Program-made: the position numbers and the translations under genes
The notes under the pieces: generated by a model
What the model was told of the DNA's origin: nothing
Seen by the model: the letters and a program-made list of their open reading frames with translations, nothing else
Databases searched by the model: none
Source of the DNA: UBA3951 sp050952125
Lineage (GTDB): Bacteria; Bacillota; Sulfobacillia; Fermentithermobacillales; Fermentithermobacillaceae
Assembly (NCBI GenBank): GCA_050952125.1
Contig: JBMNKK010000004.1
Location: 620,001 to 684,000, forward strand
Direction: 5' to 3'
Length of the DNA stretch: 64,000 nt
In this document: positions 14,613 to 24,251 of the stretch, piece by piece
Layout of the letters: every line of letters begins with the position of its first letter
Position numbering within the stretch: the first letter of the stretch is position 1

Positions 14613-16475
14613 GTGTGCGGCATAGTCGGATATGTTGGAGACAAAGAAGCGTCTGAGGTCGTATTTGATGCGTTATGCAGGTTGGAGTACAGAGGATATG
14701 ACTCGGCGGGCATAGCTGTTCTGAACGGTTCGGGGATCCGGATCGCCAAACGGAGAGGGCGGCTTGCTGACTTAAAGCCCCTGCTGTCCGGGCTCCCCCC
14801 GGCAAAGCAGGCCATAGGGCACACGCGTTGGGCTACCCACGGCGTGCCGAATGACGGCAACGCTCATCCCCATGGAGACTGCGGCGGCGATATCGTCTTG
14901 GTGCACAACGGCATCATTGAGAACCATCGCGAGCTTCGAGAAAGATTGGCCGCCAACGGACATACCATCCGTTCGGACACCGACACAGAACTGGTTGCCC
15001 ACTTGATCGAGGAAAACTACGAAGGCGATCTGGTTGCAGCGGTGACCAAATCCCTTGGCGAGTTAGAAGGTTCGATGGCCCTGGCGGTGATTCACAAGGA
15101 TGAGCCGGGCAAGATCGTTGCCTATCGCGAGAAGAGCCCGCTCATCATTGGGCTTGGCGAGGGCGAGAACTTCCTGGCATCGGATATCCCCGCAATTCTC
15201 CCTTACACAGAGAAGGCTCTCGTGTTGAACGACGGTGAAATGGCTGTTATCACCAAAGATATAGTGGTCATACGGAGCCTGGCCGCCGGTGTCGGCAGCG
15301 TTGGGCTCCCTGAGAAAGTTGACGGGCGGGCCCCCGTTATCGTCAACTTGAGGCCTGAGGCAGCCGAGAAGGCAGGCTTCGATCACTTCATGATCAAGGA
15401 GATACATGAGCAGCCTGAGGCGCTGTCGCGAGTGGTATCGGGCCGGATTCGCGACGGGCTCGTAGCGTTTGAGGAGGGCGAGTTCGGTCTGACCGATGAG
15501 CAGGTCAGGCAGCTATCCAAGGTCTACCTGCTTGGGTGCGGTACGGCGTACCACGCGTGCCTTGCCGGTAAGAACGCCATTGAGCGATTGGCCGGCATTC
15601 CGGCAGAAGCCGTTCTGGCTTCCGAATTCAGATACGGAGAGCCTATCGTACCCGAAGGAACCCTCTGCATCGCGGTGAGCCAGTCCGGCGAAACCCTCGA
15701 CACGCTGGCTGCTGTGCACGAGGCTAAGGAGAGAGGCGTGTGGCGGACGATGGCCGTCGTCAACCAACCCTTGAGTTCACTGAGCCGCGAAGTAGATGAC
15801 GTTATGTACCAGCGTGCTGGCCCTGAGATATCGGTGTGCTCGACAAAGGCATATACCACTCAAGTGGCTTGTTTGGGCCTAGTGGCAGCACACTTGGGCT
15901 ATGTGAGAGGCCGGTTATCAGCCGAGCAGGCGCGGTCAATTGCTGCTGAAGTGAAGGGACTGCCAGAGAAAGCTCAGGCTGCCCTCGGGTCGGCAGACGC
16001 CATGGAGAGGCTCGCCAGGGAGATCGCGCAACAGGAAGACGTGTTCTTCATTGGGCGAGGCGCAGATTACCTGGCCGTGATGGAAGGGCAGTTGAAGCTT
16101 AAGGAGATTTCCTACATCCATGCAGAAGCCTATGCCGCGGGCGAGCTAAAGCACGGAACTCTTGCGCTCATCAGTGCGGGGACACCCGTTATTGCTTCGC
16201 TGATGGACCCCTCCATTGCGCCTAAGACGGCCTCAAACATCATGGAGGTCAAGGCTCGCGGAGGGCGGATCATCGCGCTCGGCTCGAAAGAGTGCTTGGA
16301 TCAGCTGCATCTGACAGAGAATGATGTCGTCGTTAATATCCCTGAGGTTAATCCCCTGCTGTCGCCTGCGGTTTCCGTGATCGCCATGCAACTCCTCGCG
16401 TACTACGTAGCCAAAGAGAGAGGCACCGATATCGACAAGCCGCGGAACTTGGCCAAGAGCGTGACAGTGGAGTAG
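14613..16475 (+). CDS. glmS: Glutamine-fructose-6-phosphate aminotransferase GlmS
   Basis: 620 residues. The N-terminal glutaminase domain starts with the catalytic Cys right after the initiator (MCGIVGYVGD) and has IGHTRWATHG and VHNGIIEN. Two SIS isomerase domains follow (GCGTAYHACLAGK, VSQSGETLDTLAA, IGRGADYLAVMEG). The C-terminus DKPRNLAKSVTVE is family-typical. It makes glucosamine-6-phosphate from fructose-6-phosphate and glutamine. GTG start follows GAGGAGG. It is controlled by the ribozyme just upstream and ends the operon. Confidence 0.98.
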   Translation: MCGIVGYVGDKEASEVVFDALCRLEYRGYDSAGIAVLNGSGIRIAKRRGRLADLKPLLSGLPPAKQAIGHTRWATHGVPNDGNAHPHGDCGGDIVLVHNGIIENHRELRERLAANGHTIRSDTDTELVAHLIEENYEGDLVAAVTKSLGELEGSMALAVIHKDEPGKIVAYREKSPLIIGLGEGENFLASDIPAILPYTEKALVLNDGEMAVITKDIVVIRSLAAGVGSVGLPEKVDGRAPVIVNLRPEAAEKAGFDHFMIKEIHEQPEALSRVVSGRIRDGLVAFEEGEFGLTDEQVRQLSKVYLLGCGTAYHACLAGKNAIERLAGIPAEAVLASEFRYGEPIVPEGTLCIAVSQSGETLDTLAAVHEAKERGVWRTMAVVNQPLSSLSREVDDVMYQRAGPEISVCSTKAYTTQVACLGLVAAHLGYVRGRLSAEQARSIAAEVKGLPEKAQAALGSADAMERLAREIAQQEDVFFIGRGADYLAVMEGQLKLKEISYIHAEAYAAGELKHGTLALISAGTPVIASLMDPSIAPKTASNIMEVKARGGRIIALGSKECLDQLHLTENDVVVNIPEVNPLLSPAVSVIAMQLLAYYVAKERGTDIDKPRNLAKSVTVE

Positions 16476-16485
16476 GAGTGGGGGG

Positions 16486-16552
16486 CCCCGCAAGAGCGGG
16501 GTGTAGACAGGACATGAAGTTCAGTGCTGGCCCCCCTGGATGCAGGGGGGCT
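16486..16552 (+). terminator. Two GC-rich hairpins after glmS
   Basis: CCCCGC-AAGA-GCGGGG (16486-16501) and CCCCCC-TGGATGCA-GGGGGG (about 16529-16552) follow the stop codon. Neither has a clear T-run, so termination is inferred from structure. The rest of the 16476-16772 gap holds nothing convincing. Confidence 0.4.
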
Positions 16553-16772
16553 GGTTCCCTATATGTTGGTCGCGAGAGAAGGAAAGCATTCCCTTTGGGA
16601 GTACAAGAGTCAAGGAGTGCAGTGGTTCAGCGATGAGTTGAGGATCAGGTTAGGCACTCTCATCATGCTGGTTCTCGAAACGATGTTCTGGTGCATCCTT
16701 CCTGCTTGCCAGGAGGGCAGTCGGACTCACTGATCTGGTTACGATTGAGAAATGAGTTATCGGGAGTCAACA

Positions 16773-19097
16773 TCACTCCACACTTTTTAGCGATGCCACC
16801 ATATCAATGTCCTTGAATTTTCGGCCCATCATGTGATTTACAAACATGGTGAAGCCGAGAACAAAGGCGAAACCGATGGTGATGCTTAGCCTAGCGATCG
16901 ATGGCTCGATCTCCAAGTCAGGTGTCGTCGCTTGCTGCAGAATCACACGGAGCAGCAGAGTTCCGACCACATAACCAAGGGGTAATCCGAACAGAGTAAT
17001 CCAGATGTTCTCGCGCAAAACCAGATGTTTCATTTCCTTTTCATAGAATCCTAATACCTTCAGCGTCGCGAGTTCGCGCGTTCGTTCATGGTAGTTCAGG
17101 CGACCCAGTACCATCATGACGGCAAAGGCAAGCAGACCTGAGAACACGATCAAGACAACTTGGAAGAATCGCAGCGCCTCCAATATGATCCACATATTGT
17201 TCCGCATTTCTTCCTTCGTCTCAATTAGCGAGATCCTGGGATCGGTCTTCAGAATGCCTATTTCAAGTTCTTCTCCACTTATCAACAGCGTTCTTACCAG
17301 AAAAGGCAGATCCGACACCTTCCTAAACGCCGTCTTGCTCATATACACTTCATTGCCTACAGGGAAATCTATAATGCTCGCCACCTCAAGAGGAAGGACC
17401 GTCCCGTCAAGGCGTTCCGCTGTGAGCGTGTCGCCAATACCAGCAGAGAGGTACTCTGCCATTCTCGGCGTAATCAGCACTCCGTTCTCCGGCAAACGGA
17501 TCGCATTGCCGTCAAGATCCCTGAAGGCAAGGCTCTTCTGCCCTTCGTCCAGCACCACAAGATACGGGTTCTGCACTTGGCCGTTCTTGCCGTATAGGTA
17601 AACGCCGAAGGCCATTGTCTCGTCGATGTTTTCGGCTTTGTTCAACATACCGTAGATGTCCGAAAGCTGCTCCTGTATCAGAGCGGTACGGAGTTTGATT
17701 TCCACGTCATACTGCACTGTCTCACTGAATGCTCTGTCGAGCATCCCGTTTATCGAATTCGTCAGCCCGAAGCCGCACAAGATGAGTGCAGTGGATCCCG
17801 TAATGCCAATGAGACCCATGAGCATCCGCGCCTTATTACGAAGAAGGTTTCGCGCGACGATTTTTCTGCTGAAGCTCAAGCTCCGCCAAAACGGGCCAAT
17901 CCGCTCCAGCACAATGCGGTGCCCTTGTGCCGGAGGCTTTGGCCGCATCAATTCCGATGGCATGGATTTGAGCGATTCGCGGGAGGAGAGCATAGCGGCG
18001 CCGCACGTTACGCCGGTCACACAAAACGCTGCTAGCACGAGATGGTGAGAAAATGCCCTTACCCCGGTTGCTTCAATGGTGTAATATGCGATCCCGACTT
18101 CATACAAGGATTGCGCGATCAAGTGCCGTGAAAGAATCCATCCCAAAATCACGCTGGGAACGGTTATCAAGATGCCAATGAGTGCGTACCTCTTCATGAT
18201 TTCCTTCTTCGCGAAACCCAGAGAACGCAGTGTACCTAGATGTTGCCGTTGGTTTTCCATGATACGGGAAACGGTAATCCAGGTTACAAGAGCCGCTGTC
18301 AGGAAGAAAGCCCCGGAGAACAACAGCCCGATCTGCTTTACGCCGGTCATGGCATCGGCAACCTTCCGGTAGCTTGTTTGGTGATGACGGCTGAGGATGC
18401 TGGCGTCTTCAAGCGTTTCGCGTACTTTGTTGGTGATCTCTTCCTGTGATGCACTTGAGCCCTTATCTACGGTAAGGATGATTTCATTGAAGGCAATGTC
18501 CGGCAAAGAGGCTCCGTTTGTATAGGCAAAACCGTACTTGTGGTAGTCAGGGATCGTCAAGCCCTCTGGGGCGTAATAAACGTACTCGACGTTGCGAACA
18601 ATCCCTTTAATCAGCCACTGTATCTGACCTCTGCCGTCTCCTGTGGTAATCCTGTCACCAACGGATAGCCCATGGGCTTCAGCAAAACGGCTGTCGAGCA
18701 GTAGGGTGTTTGTTTCGCTCCAATCAAGTGGGCTGCCGTCAAGCAATTCAGGCTTATTAATAGTCTCCGGTTCATCCACGGCGTGAATATGCAGTACCGC
18801 ATCGGACGAGCCGGATAGAGCAGCATCGACGACCTTGCGGCGTTGTGCATCTTGGATGCTATCTAGGGATCTTATAGCATCCAGGTCCGATTCAGAGATC
18901 TCGGCTTTGTAGACCCAGTAGTCTGCGAGATTGGCGCGCTTGTAGTAGTCGGAGACTTCTTCTTCAACGGTATTCACGTACAGGTTAACCCCGCTGAACA
19001 AAGCAATCCCAAGCGAGCAGATGCACACGATGGCAACAAACGACCATAAGTTCTCTCCAATATCGCGGAAGATCTTCCTCTGCAGCACGGCTACCAT
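16773..19097 (-). CDS. FtsX-type ABC transporter permease (MacB/LolE-like, two FtsX modules)
   Basis: 774 residues. Helix 1 lies at about 18-38, followed by a large extracytoplasmic segment, then three helices around 255-375. A second module starts near 440, with another outside segment and three C-terminal helices (VVLIVFSGLLAFAVMMVLG, ITLFGLPLGYVVGTLLL, SITIGFAFVLGFTMFVNHMM). RTRELATLKVLGFYEKEM and RQHLGTLRSLGFAKKEI are the paired cytoplasmic FtsX coupling motifs. Such permeases extrude lipoproteins, peptides or antibiotics. The start overlaps the ATPase stop by seven bases. A TetR gene diverges from the operon. Confidence 0.88.
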   Translation of the reverse strand: MVAVLQRKIFRDIGENLWSFVAIVCICSLGIALFSGVNLYVNTVEEEVSDYYKRANLADYWVYKAEISESDLDAIRSLDSIQDAQRRKVVDAALSGSSDAVLHIHAVDEPETINKPELLDGSPLDWSETNTLLLDSRFAEAHGLSVGDRITTGDGRGQIQWLIKGIVRNVEYVYYAPEGLTIPDYHKYGFAYTNGASLPDIAFNEIILTVDKGSSASQEEITNKVRETLEDASILSRHHQTSYRKVADAMTGVKQIGLLFSGAFFLTAALVTWITVSRIMENQRQHLGTLRSLGFAKKEIMKRYALIGILITVPSVILGWILSRHLIAQSLYEVGIAYYTIEATGVRAFSHHLVLAAFCVTGVTCGAAMLSSRESLKSMPSELMRPKPPAQGHRIVLERIGPFWRSLSFSRKIVARNLLRNKARMLMGLIGITGSTALILCGFGLTNSINGMLDRAFSETVQYDVEIKLRTALIQEQLSDIYGMLNKAENIDETMAFGVYLYGKNGQVQNPYLVVLDEGQKSLAFRDLDGNAIRLPENGVLITPRMAEYLSAGIGDTLTAERLDGTVLPLEVASIIDFPVGNEVYMSKTAFRKVSDLPFLVRTLLISGEELEIGILKTDPRISLIETKEEMRNNMWIILEALRFFQVVLIVFSGLLAFAVMMVLGRLNYHERTRELATLKVLGFYEKEMKHLVLRENIWITLFGLPLGYVVGTLLLRVILQQATTPDLEIEPSIARLSITIGFAFVLGFTMFVNHMMGRKFKDIDMVASLKSVE

Positions 19098-19816
19098 TTG
19101 ACTTCCTCCAGATTCGCGGGGGTTTCCCGTACAATCTCCCGGACCACTCTGCCGTTTTTCATCTCAATTAGCCGGTCTGCGATCGGGGCCAATAGGGAAT
19201 TGTGTGTGACGATAATCACCGTTTTGCCCATCTTGCGGCTGATGTCGGACAAGACTCCAAGAATTGTTTTGCCAGTTTCAGTGTCTAGGGCACCCGTGGG
19301 CTCATCGCAGAGAAGCAAGTCCGGGTTCTTGCAGATCGCTCTGGCGATAGCGACGCGCTGCTGCTCGCCTCCGGAAAGCTGTCCCGGGAAATTGTGTATC
19401 CTTTCCTTCAGCCCTACAATTCGTAGGGCCTCCTCCGGTTCCAGAGGTGATTTGCACACCTGCTTGGCAAGCTCCACGTTTTCCACCGCAGTCAGGTTCG
19501 GTATCAGATTGTAGAACTGAAAAACGAACCCGATGTTGTGCCGCCTGTAGTTCGTAAGCTCCAGGTCGTTCATCATGGTAATATCCCTTCCGAAAAAAAG
19601 AATCTTCCCGGAGGTGACGGTGTCCATCCCGCCGAGCAGGTTGAGAACGGTAGTTTTGCCCGCGCCGGAGGGCCCGAGCAGAACACAGAGTTCTCCCTCC
19701 CTGACTTGGAAGGACACACCGTTTGCCGCCCGTATGGTGACCTCGCCCATGCGATACTCTTTCCTTACGTTTTCAAAGCGAATCTCCGCCACCTCAAATA
19801 CCCCTTTCGACGACAT
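19091..19816 (-). CDS. ABC transporter ATP-binding protein (MacB/LolD type)
   Basis: 241 residues with a complete ATPase set: Walker A GPSGAGKTT, Q-loop FVFQFYNLIPNLTAVEN, signature LSGGEQQRVAIARA, Walker B LLLCDEPTGALD and the switch His in VTHN. It pairs with the FtsX-type permease that it overlaps. The ATG at 19816 is used here; an in-frame GTG at 19792 with AAAGGGG before it would remove eight residues and is at least as likely. The divergent TetR gene probably controls it. Confidence 0.9.
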   Translation of the reverse strand: MSSKGVFEVAEIRFENVRKEYRMGEVTIRAANGVSFQVREGELCVLLGPSGAGKTTVLNLLGGMDTVTSGKILFFGRDITMMNDLELTNYRRHNIGFVFQFYNLIPNLTAVENVELAKQVCKSPLEPEEALRIVGLKERIHNFPGQLSGGEQQRVAIARAICKNPDLLLCDEPTGALDTETGKTILGVLSDISRKMGKTVIIVTHNSLLAPIADRLIEMKNGRVVREIVRETPANLEEVKW

Positions 19817-19934
19817 GAACGAATTATACCGATGCGGTTCATATATTACCCAATGCCGGGTTGTCCGGTCAAGCGATTCACGGTATGTTATTTACAAGAC
19901 AGGTTTATATAGTTCATGTCTTGAGGTGAGCGCT

Positions 19935-20531
19935 TTGGACGGATTCGAGAAAAGAAGAAACGACAAGAAGAAAGCCATCATACAAGCGGCTTTGGAGTTG
20001 TTCGATCTATACGGGTTTGACAAGGTTACCGTAACGGAAATCGCGGACAAAGCGCATGTTTCCAAGGTATCCATCTACAACTTCTTTGGAAGCAAGAACA
20101 ATCTCCGTAGGATCATCATTAAGGATATGCTGGATCAAAGCATTGCGAGGATAAGGACGTTGACCGAAAAAGAGGGTAGCTTCGTTAACAAGATCGAAGA
20201 ATACATTCAAATCCGTACCTGGTACTACGAAAAACACAGCCTGCGGCTTTTCTTTGAAGCTGTTGAGAGTGATCCGGAGATTAGGCAGTATCTCGATGAC
20301 TATAACGCTGCCAATAAGCAGCTCTTGTTGAGGCTTATTCAGGACGGCAAGCGGGCGGGCGTTATTTCGCAGGATGCCTCAGACGCCGCGATCGATATCT
20401 ATATTGATATGATTCAGACCTATCTGGTCCATAATAGAGAGATACGCGACAGGATTGAACGCAATCCCGAGCTAGTGAGACAGATAAACATGCTGTTCAT
20501 TGACGGTCTGATTCGGTCCAAAGATGACTGA
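19935..20531 (+). CDS. TetR/AcrR family transcription regulator
   Basis: 198 residues. The helix-turn-helix is at about 30-58 (TVTEIADKAHVSKVSIYNFF); the rest is the all-helical ligand-binding and dimer domain. It diverges from the FtsX-type ABC operon, with 118 bases between the starts, and is probably its local repressor. The open frame extends far upstream but only as antisense of the ATPase. TTG at 19935 is chosen because GAGGTGA lies five bases before it. The 19817-19934 interval is A/T-rich (TATATTAC, TTTATATAG) and must hold both promoters, but I could not fix the boxes. Confidence 0.85.
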   Translation: MDGFEKRRNDKKKAIIQAALELFDLYGFDKVTVTEIADKAHVSKVSIYNFFGSKNNLRRIIIKDMLDQSIARIRTLTEKEGSFVNKIEEYIQIRTWYYEKHSLRLFFEAVESDPEIRQYLDDYNAANKQLLLRLIQDGKRAGVISQDASDAAIDIYIDMIQTYLVHNREIRDRIERNPELVRQINMLFIDGLIRSKDD

Positions 20532-20563
20532 TAGTCTAGACAAAGTCACGGTTGGAGATTGCC

Positions 20564-21802
20564 TCACTTACGGAACTCACGGAACCTCTCTTGCTCAAGT
20601 GGAACACTCCGGAGAGGCTTGCTTTCACTCAGTTCCACGTAATACAGCCGGTTATCCACTACGCCGAGTAGACTCAATTCGGTTCCGCTTTCAACCAAGA
20701 GGTGACACCCACTCCCAGTCGAGCATTGGATGATCTGATATCTGTCTTGTGAATCGCGGCTGTCATCATCGTATGACTCTTTCCCTACACTCAAGAGCAT
20801 CTGATCCTCTTTCGTCCACAAGCATTGCGCGAGGCCATAGCCTTCTCCGGGCGTTTCCCCCTTCAGGATCACTTCTCGGCGCCCGGTCTCAAGTTCGAGG
20901 ACGTATATCCTGCTTTCCGTGCCCGCCCCAGATCGTGACACTCCGACAATGTGTTCTCCGTCCGGAGAAATGCTCTTGGCGATGTTTAGTCTGCGAGCCC
21001 CTGGGCCGTCAACCCCATTACTCGAAGACTCTTCCACATCCACAACCACACGGCTGCCGGTTTCTAGGTCGATAGCGGCGAGCCCGTAGACATGACCTCC
21101 TCCCGTACTTACGGCCCCTATGCGAACCAGGATTTCGGTATCGTCCACCCAGAAGAACGGGTAGTCTCCTGCGCCTTCGTTTGTCACCTTGCGAACACCG
21201 CAGTCTTCTAAGTCCAAAACCCAGAGATTTTCCGGGCCTTCCCTCTCAAATAACGTGAAGGCAAGTTTGGAACTGTCGTTCGAAAAGAGGGGAGAGCGCA
21301 CAAACGCGTAGTCTTGGTCAATATCGCTTTTGACCAGCGTTGTGCCGGTTTCCCTGTCATAGACGCTGAAGGGCTTATCCCAAAAGAGATAGCGGCCGCA
21401 CGGGGACCAGAGCATCTGCCTCGACCCCAGATCTGGTCGTTCAAGGTCAGCCACCTTCTCCGAAGAGCCGTCCAAGCTGACAATGTAGACCCCACAGGTT
21501 CCTCCAGACTCTTCGTATCTTGTGTGATAAGCAAAGGCGTCGCTCTGAGGTGACCAGATGAAGTCTTCTACCACTTGGCCTTTCTGAACGGAAAAGTCGA
21601 GTACCGAGTCGGTTCCTGGTAATCGCGTGACTTTGAAAACCCCGCTCTGCAGGTCGAGAAGGTATTTGCCGTCCTGCGATAGCTTGGGCACAGTCCTCTC
21701 GCCATCACCTGCCGTGTTGGGGAGAGCCTCCCTGGCGCACGTTACCAAGGCTAGGCAGGAGAGAAGAAGGAGCAATACTACCCAAATCGCGCTCTGTCTC
21801 AT
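20564..21802 (-). CDS. Lipoprotein with TolB/WD40-like beta-propeller repeats
   Basis: About 412 residues. A hydrophobic helix and lipobox ALVTC (Cys near residue 23) mark an exported lipoprotein. The remainder shows repeating beta-propeller blades of the TolB/WD40-like type: DFIWSPQSDAFAYHT, QMLWSPCGRYLFWDK, SPLFSNDSSKLAFTL, IAKSISPDGEHIVGVSR. No enzyme motif is seen. ATG at 21802 (or GTG at 21808) is chosen because AAAGGGG precedes it; the longer frame would bury the signal. The gene is convergent with the TetR gene and may be monocistronic. Function unknown. Confidence 0.7.
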   Translation of the reverse strand: MRQSAIWVVLLLLLSCLALVTCAREALPNTAGDGERTVPKLSQDGKYLLDLQSGVFKVTRLPGTDSVLDFSVQKGQVVEDFIWSPQSDAFAYHTRYEESGGTCGVYIVSLDGSSEKVADLERPDLGSRQMLWSPCGRYLFWDKPFSVYDRETGTTLVKSDIDQDYAFVRSPLFSNDSSKLAFTLFEREGPENLWVLDLEDCGVRKVTNEGAGDYPFFWVDDTEILVRIGAVSTGGGHVYGLAAIDLETGSRVVVDVEESSSNGVDGPGARRLNIAKSISPDGEHIVGVSRSGAGTESRIYVLELETGRREVILKGETPGEGYGLAQCLWTKEDQMLLSVGKESYDDDSRDSQDRYQIIQCSTGSGCHLLVESGTELSLLGVVDNRLYYVELSESKPLRSVPLEQERFREFRK

Positions 21803-22038
21803 ATCCACGCTGCCCCTTTCCCCAGAACTCTCGGACAATCGACGACCAATCCCGATTCTGGCACCTCGCAAGACGCTTTTCCATCATGCGTAGTTCCTGG
21901 CTGCTCAATTGTGCTTTCCTCGGAGACTGCTTTCCTGTCTGCCGAGATGCTGTGCCGGGCAACGACGATACGTGGCAAGGTACAGGAGCTTGGACTTGCC
22001 GCATAGAACCACGCTCACGATAGAAAAGGAGGGCTGTG

Positions 22039-22404
22039 ATGAAAAGACTGAGTTGGATAGAGAAGTTGAACAGGAGCCTCAAAGTCACAGTTGATGATGA
22101 GATTCGCGAGAAGATCATGGAAGGCAGCGCATCACTGACGTCTGCGTCCGGTCCAAGAACAAAGGCCCTGTGGGTCAAGAACGCCATGCAGCGTATGGAC
22201 TCCCTACTGAACGAGAAGACCAGAATTGAGGTTATGGAAAGGTGCTCCTGCGACTTCGAGGTAAGGAAAAAGGAAGCGAGAAAGATATACGAACAGTCGG
22301 TCAGCATAGACGACTTTATTCAGAAGATGGGAAACAGGTGCAACAAGCTGGAAAGGGAAGGTAATATCCTTTACAGCATAAAGACTATCTTGACGATGAG
22401 ATAA
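22039..22404 (+). CDS. Short Cys-containing protein of unknown function, possibly truncated
   Basis: 121 residues, ATG after GGAGGG (GTG at 22036 also in frame). It is helical and charged, with a CSC pair in MERCSCDFEV and a third Cys in MGNRCNKLEREGN. The stretch from MERC to LEREGNILYS recalls the start of a clostridial cysteine-rich family (DUF6144-like) in which a CYCG-type motif follows. Here the protein ends with KTILTMR instead. I could not find the missing part in another frame, so it is either a genuinely short protein or an old truncation. The family suggestion is from memory and weak. Confidence 0.5.
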   Translation: MKRLSWIEKLNRSLKVTVDDEIREKIMEGSASLTSASGPRTKALWVKNAMQRMDSLLNEKTRIEVMERCSCDFEVRKKEARKIYEQSVSIDDFIQKMGNRCNKLEREGNILYSIKTILTMR

Positions 22405-22495
22405 TGGCTTCCTGGGGCGAGCCCCGATAGGAGTGGTTTGCATCAAATAAAGGTACTTCACATTGATCCTAGGGTCGGGAGGTTGACTGTGAAAG

Positions 22496-23317
22496 ATGCC
22501 GAACCACGAGCATAACGAGAAAGCCCGTGAAGCCTGGGAAGCCAACTCCCGTTTCTGGGACGAGCATATGGGCGAAGGTAATGACTTCTTCAATCTACTG
22601 GAGTGGCCTGCTGTTGAGAGGTTGTTGAAGCCCCAACAAGGTGAACGATTACTGGATATCGCCTGCGGGAACGGGCTGACCTCGCGAAGGCTTGCGCGCG
22701 CCGGGGCGGATGTTCTAGCCTTTGACTTCTCTGAAGCTATGATAGACATCGCCAAGCAGCGGTCAGAGGATGGGATCGACTACCGGGTGATCGACGCCAC
22801 TGACCGTGACGCCCTAATTAACCTCGGCGCGGGGAGCTTTGACGGGGCACTCTGCAACATGGGCCTCATGGACATGGCGGACATCCAACCCCTCATGGAT
22901 TCCCTGGCTGTCTTGTTACGCCCACAGGGACGGTTTGTTTTCTCGGTCATCCACCCGTGCTTCAATAATCCTTCCAGCATCATGATGGGCGAGACGGAGG
23001 ATCGTGGAGGCACGGTCGTAACGACTTACTCTGTCAAGACATCGCGGTATCTGACCTCCTTTATGCAATCCGGCATAGCCATGCCTGGCCAGCCTGTTCC
23101 TCATCCGTACTTCCACCGGTCGATGTCAACCCTCTTTGGCGCGGCCTTCAAAGCCGGGTTGGTTTTGGACGCCATGGAGGAACCGGCTTTTCCTCCCGAA
23201 TATAGAGGAGGCAGCTTCTCGATCTCCTGGAATGGCCATCTCTCCGAAATACCTCCCGTGCTAGTTGCCAGGCTGGTTCCGGGAACAACGCGACTGCAGA
23301 CGCGTCAGATCACCTAA
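22496..23317 (+). CDS. Class I SAM-dependent methyltransferase
   Basis: 273 residues. Motif I is RLLDIACGNGLTSRRLA (about 49-65), followed by VLAFDFSEAMIDIAKQR and the post-motif GSFDGALCNMGLMDMADI, as in the methyltransferase type 11 group. The C-terminal region (FSVIHPCFNN, MPGQPVPHPYFHRSMSTL) resembles small-molecule methyltransferases. The substrate is not evident and neighbours do not help. GGGAGGT lies about 12 bases before the ATG. Confidence 0.85.
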   Translation: MPNHEHNEKAREAWEANSRFWDEHMGEGNDFFNLLEWPAVERLLKPQQGERLLDIACGNGLTSRRLARAGADVLAFDFSEAMIDIAKQRSEDGIDYRVIDATDRDALINLGAGSFDGALCNMGLMDMADIQPLMDSLAVLLRPQGRFVFSVIHPCFNNPSSIMMGETEDRGGTVVTTYSVKTSRYLTSFMQSGIAMPGQPVPHPYFHRSMSTLFGAAFKAGLVLDAMEEPAFPPEYRGGSFSISWNGHLSEIPPVLVARLVPGTTRLQTRQIT

Positions 23318-23394
23318 AGGGCGCGAATTTCACAGGAAGTAGCCGCGCAGGAATGACGGTTACACAGTGCGCGACGAACAGGGATAGTGATTTG

Positions 23395-24204
23395 ATGAGA
23401 CTTCGACCGGTGCGGCTATTGATAGCTGTTGTTGTGGCCATTGCAGAGGGTCTGGGCGGGTGCGGTAGTTTGGATGCTGAGCAAGTTCCGGATGCAGCGC
23501 GTGTTGAACTCGAATTCCAGCCCGTATTCATCGAGCTCTTAGAACAGGGTAGGGCTCCGAACGGCTGTCGGATAGCCAAGAGCATTGAACTAGAGAGGTA
23601 CGGCGGAGACAGAGTAAGCCTCGAACTGTGGGTTGAGCGTGGCCAGGATGGCGATGAGAACCAGATCCCGATGGTCGGTAGTGTGTATGCTTATCTCAAA
23701 GTTGGCGATGTTGCGTATGACATAGGCGATGTAGCGGGTTCCTACGGACTAGACGATGTTGAGCATCAGAGTCTTCCTTTCATTCTTGAGAACGCAGGAC
23801 TTCGGCTCATCTGCGGAGTGGGTACTCAGTATACCGGGTGGCACGTCGTTGGATACAGCGAGCACGCTGGGGAGTGGGTAGTCTTTGATGTTCCCGGCGT
23901 TCCAGAGGAAATAGATCTAGACTGCAGCGGAGATGCGGAGTTGATCGTCGTATTCGAAGGCGTTCACCTGAACCCCCCTGATGTCTACATATATCTACCG
24001 ATCGAAGGCGGACTGGAACGAGCAAGTGTTGCCGAATCTGTGGGCTTTGAAGATGCCTATGTCTATGAGGACGATGAAGGCTACTACTTTGAGGCAGGCG
24101 TATACGGTCAGAACAGACCGGAAGAACCTTCATACTGGAGGTACAGCGTATCTGAGAGCGGCCGTGGATCGCTGGTGGAGATCCCTCGTCCTGAAGGAGA
24201 CTAG
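23395..24204 (+). CDS. Predicted lipoprotein of unknown function
   Basis: About 269 residues. The N-terminus has MRLRPVRLL, a hydrophobic stretch and the lipobox GLGGC near residue 19. The exported part is acidic and rich in beta-strand-like segments (VYAYLKVGDVAYDIGDVAG, ADWNE-free C-terminus with EDAYVYEDDEGYYFEAG). I recognise no family. ATG at 23395 is chosen because upstream residues would displace the signal sequence. It is convergent with the sensor kinase gene, 47 bases apart. Confidence 0.6.
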   Translation: MRLRPVRLLIAVVVAIAEGLGGCGSLDAEQVPDAARVELEFQPVFIELLEQGRAPNGCRIAKSIELERYGGDRVSLELWVERGQDGDENQIPMVGSVYAYLKVGDVAYDIGDVAGSYGLDDVEHQSLPFILENAGLRLICGVGTQYTGWHVVGYSEHAGEWVVFDVPGVPEEIDLDCSGDAELIVVFEGVHLNPPDVYIYLPIEGGLERASVAESVGFEDAYVYEDDEGYYFEAGVYGQNRPEEPSYWRYSVSESGRGSLVEIPRPEGD

Positions 24205-24251
24205 ACATTAGCCAGGATCCGGGCGGCGCGGTTGTCAGGAGATCAGGTGTC

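Noticed and set aside
16524..16733. 69-codon plus-strand ORF after glmS
   Set aside because: It starts inside the terminator-like hairpins, has no ribosome site and no protein-like family pattern.
19575..19934. Long N-terminal extension of the TetR gene
   Set aside because: This part is antisense to the ABC ATPase gene and has no ribosome site; the TTG at 19935 has a good one and starts just before the helix-turn-helix.
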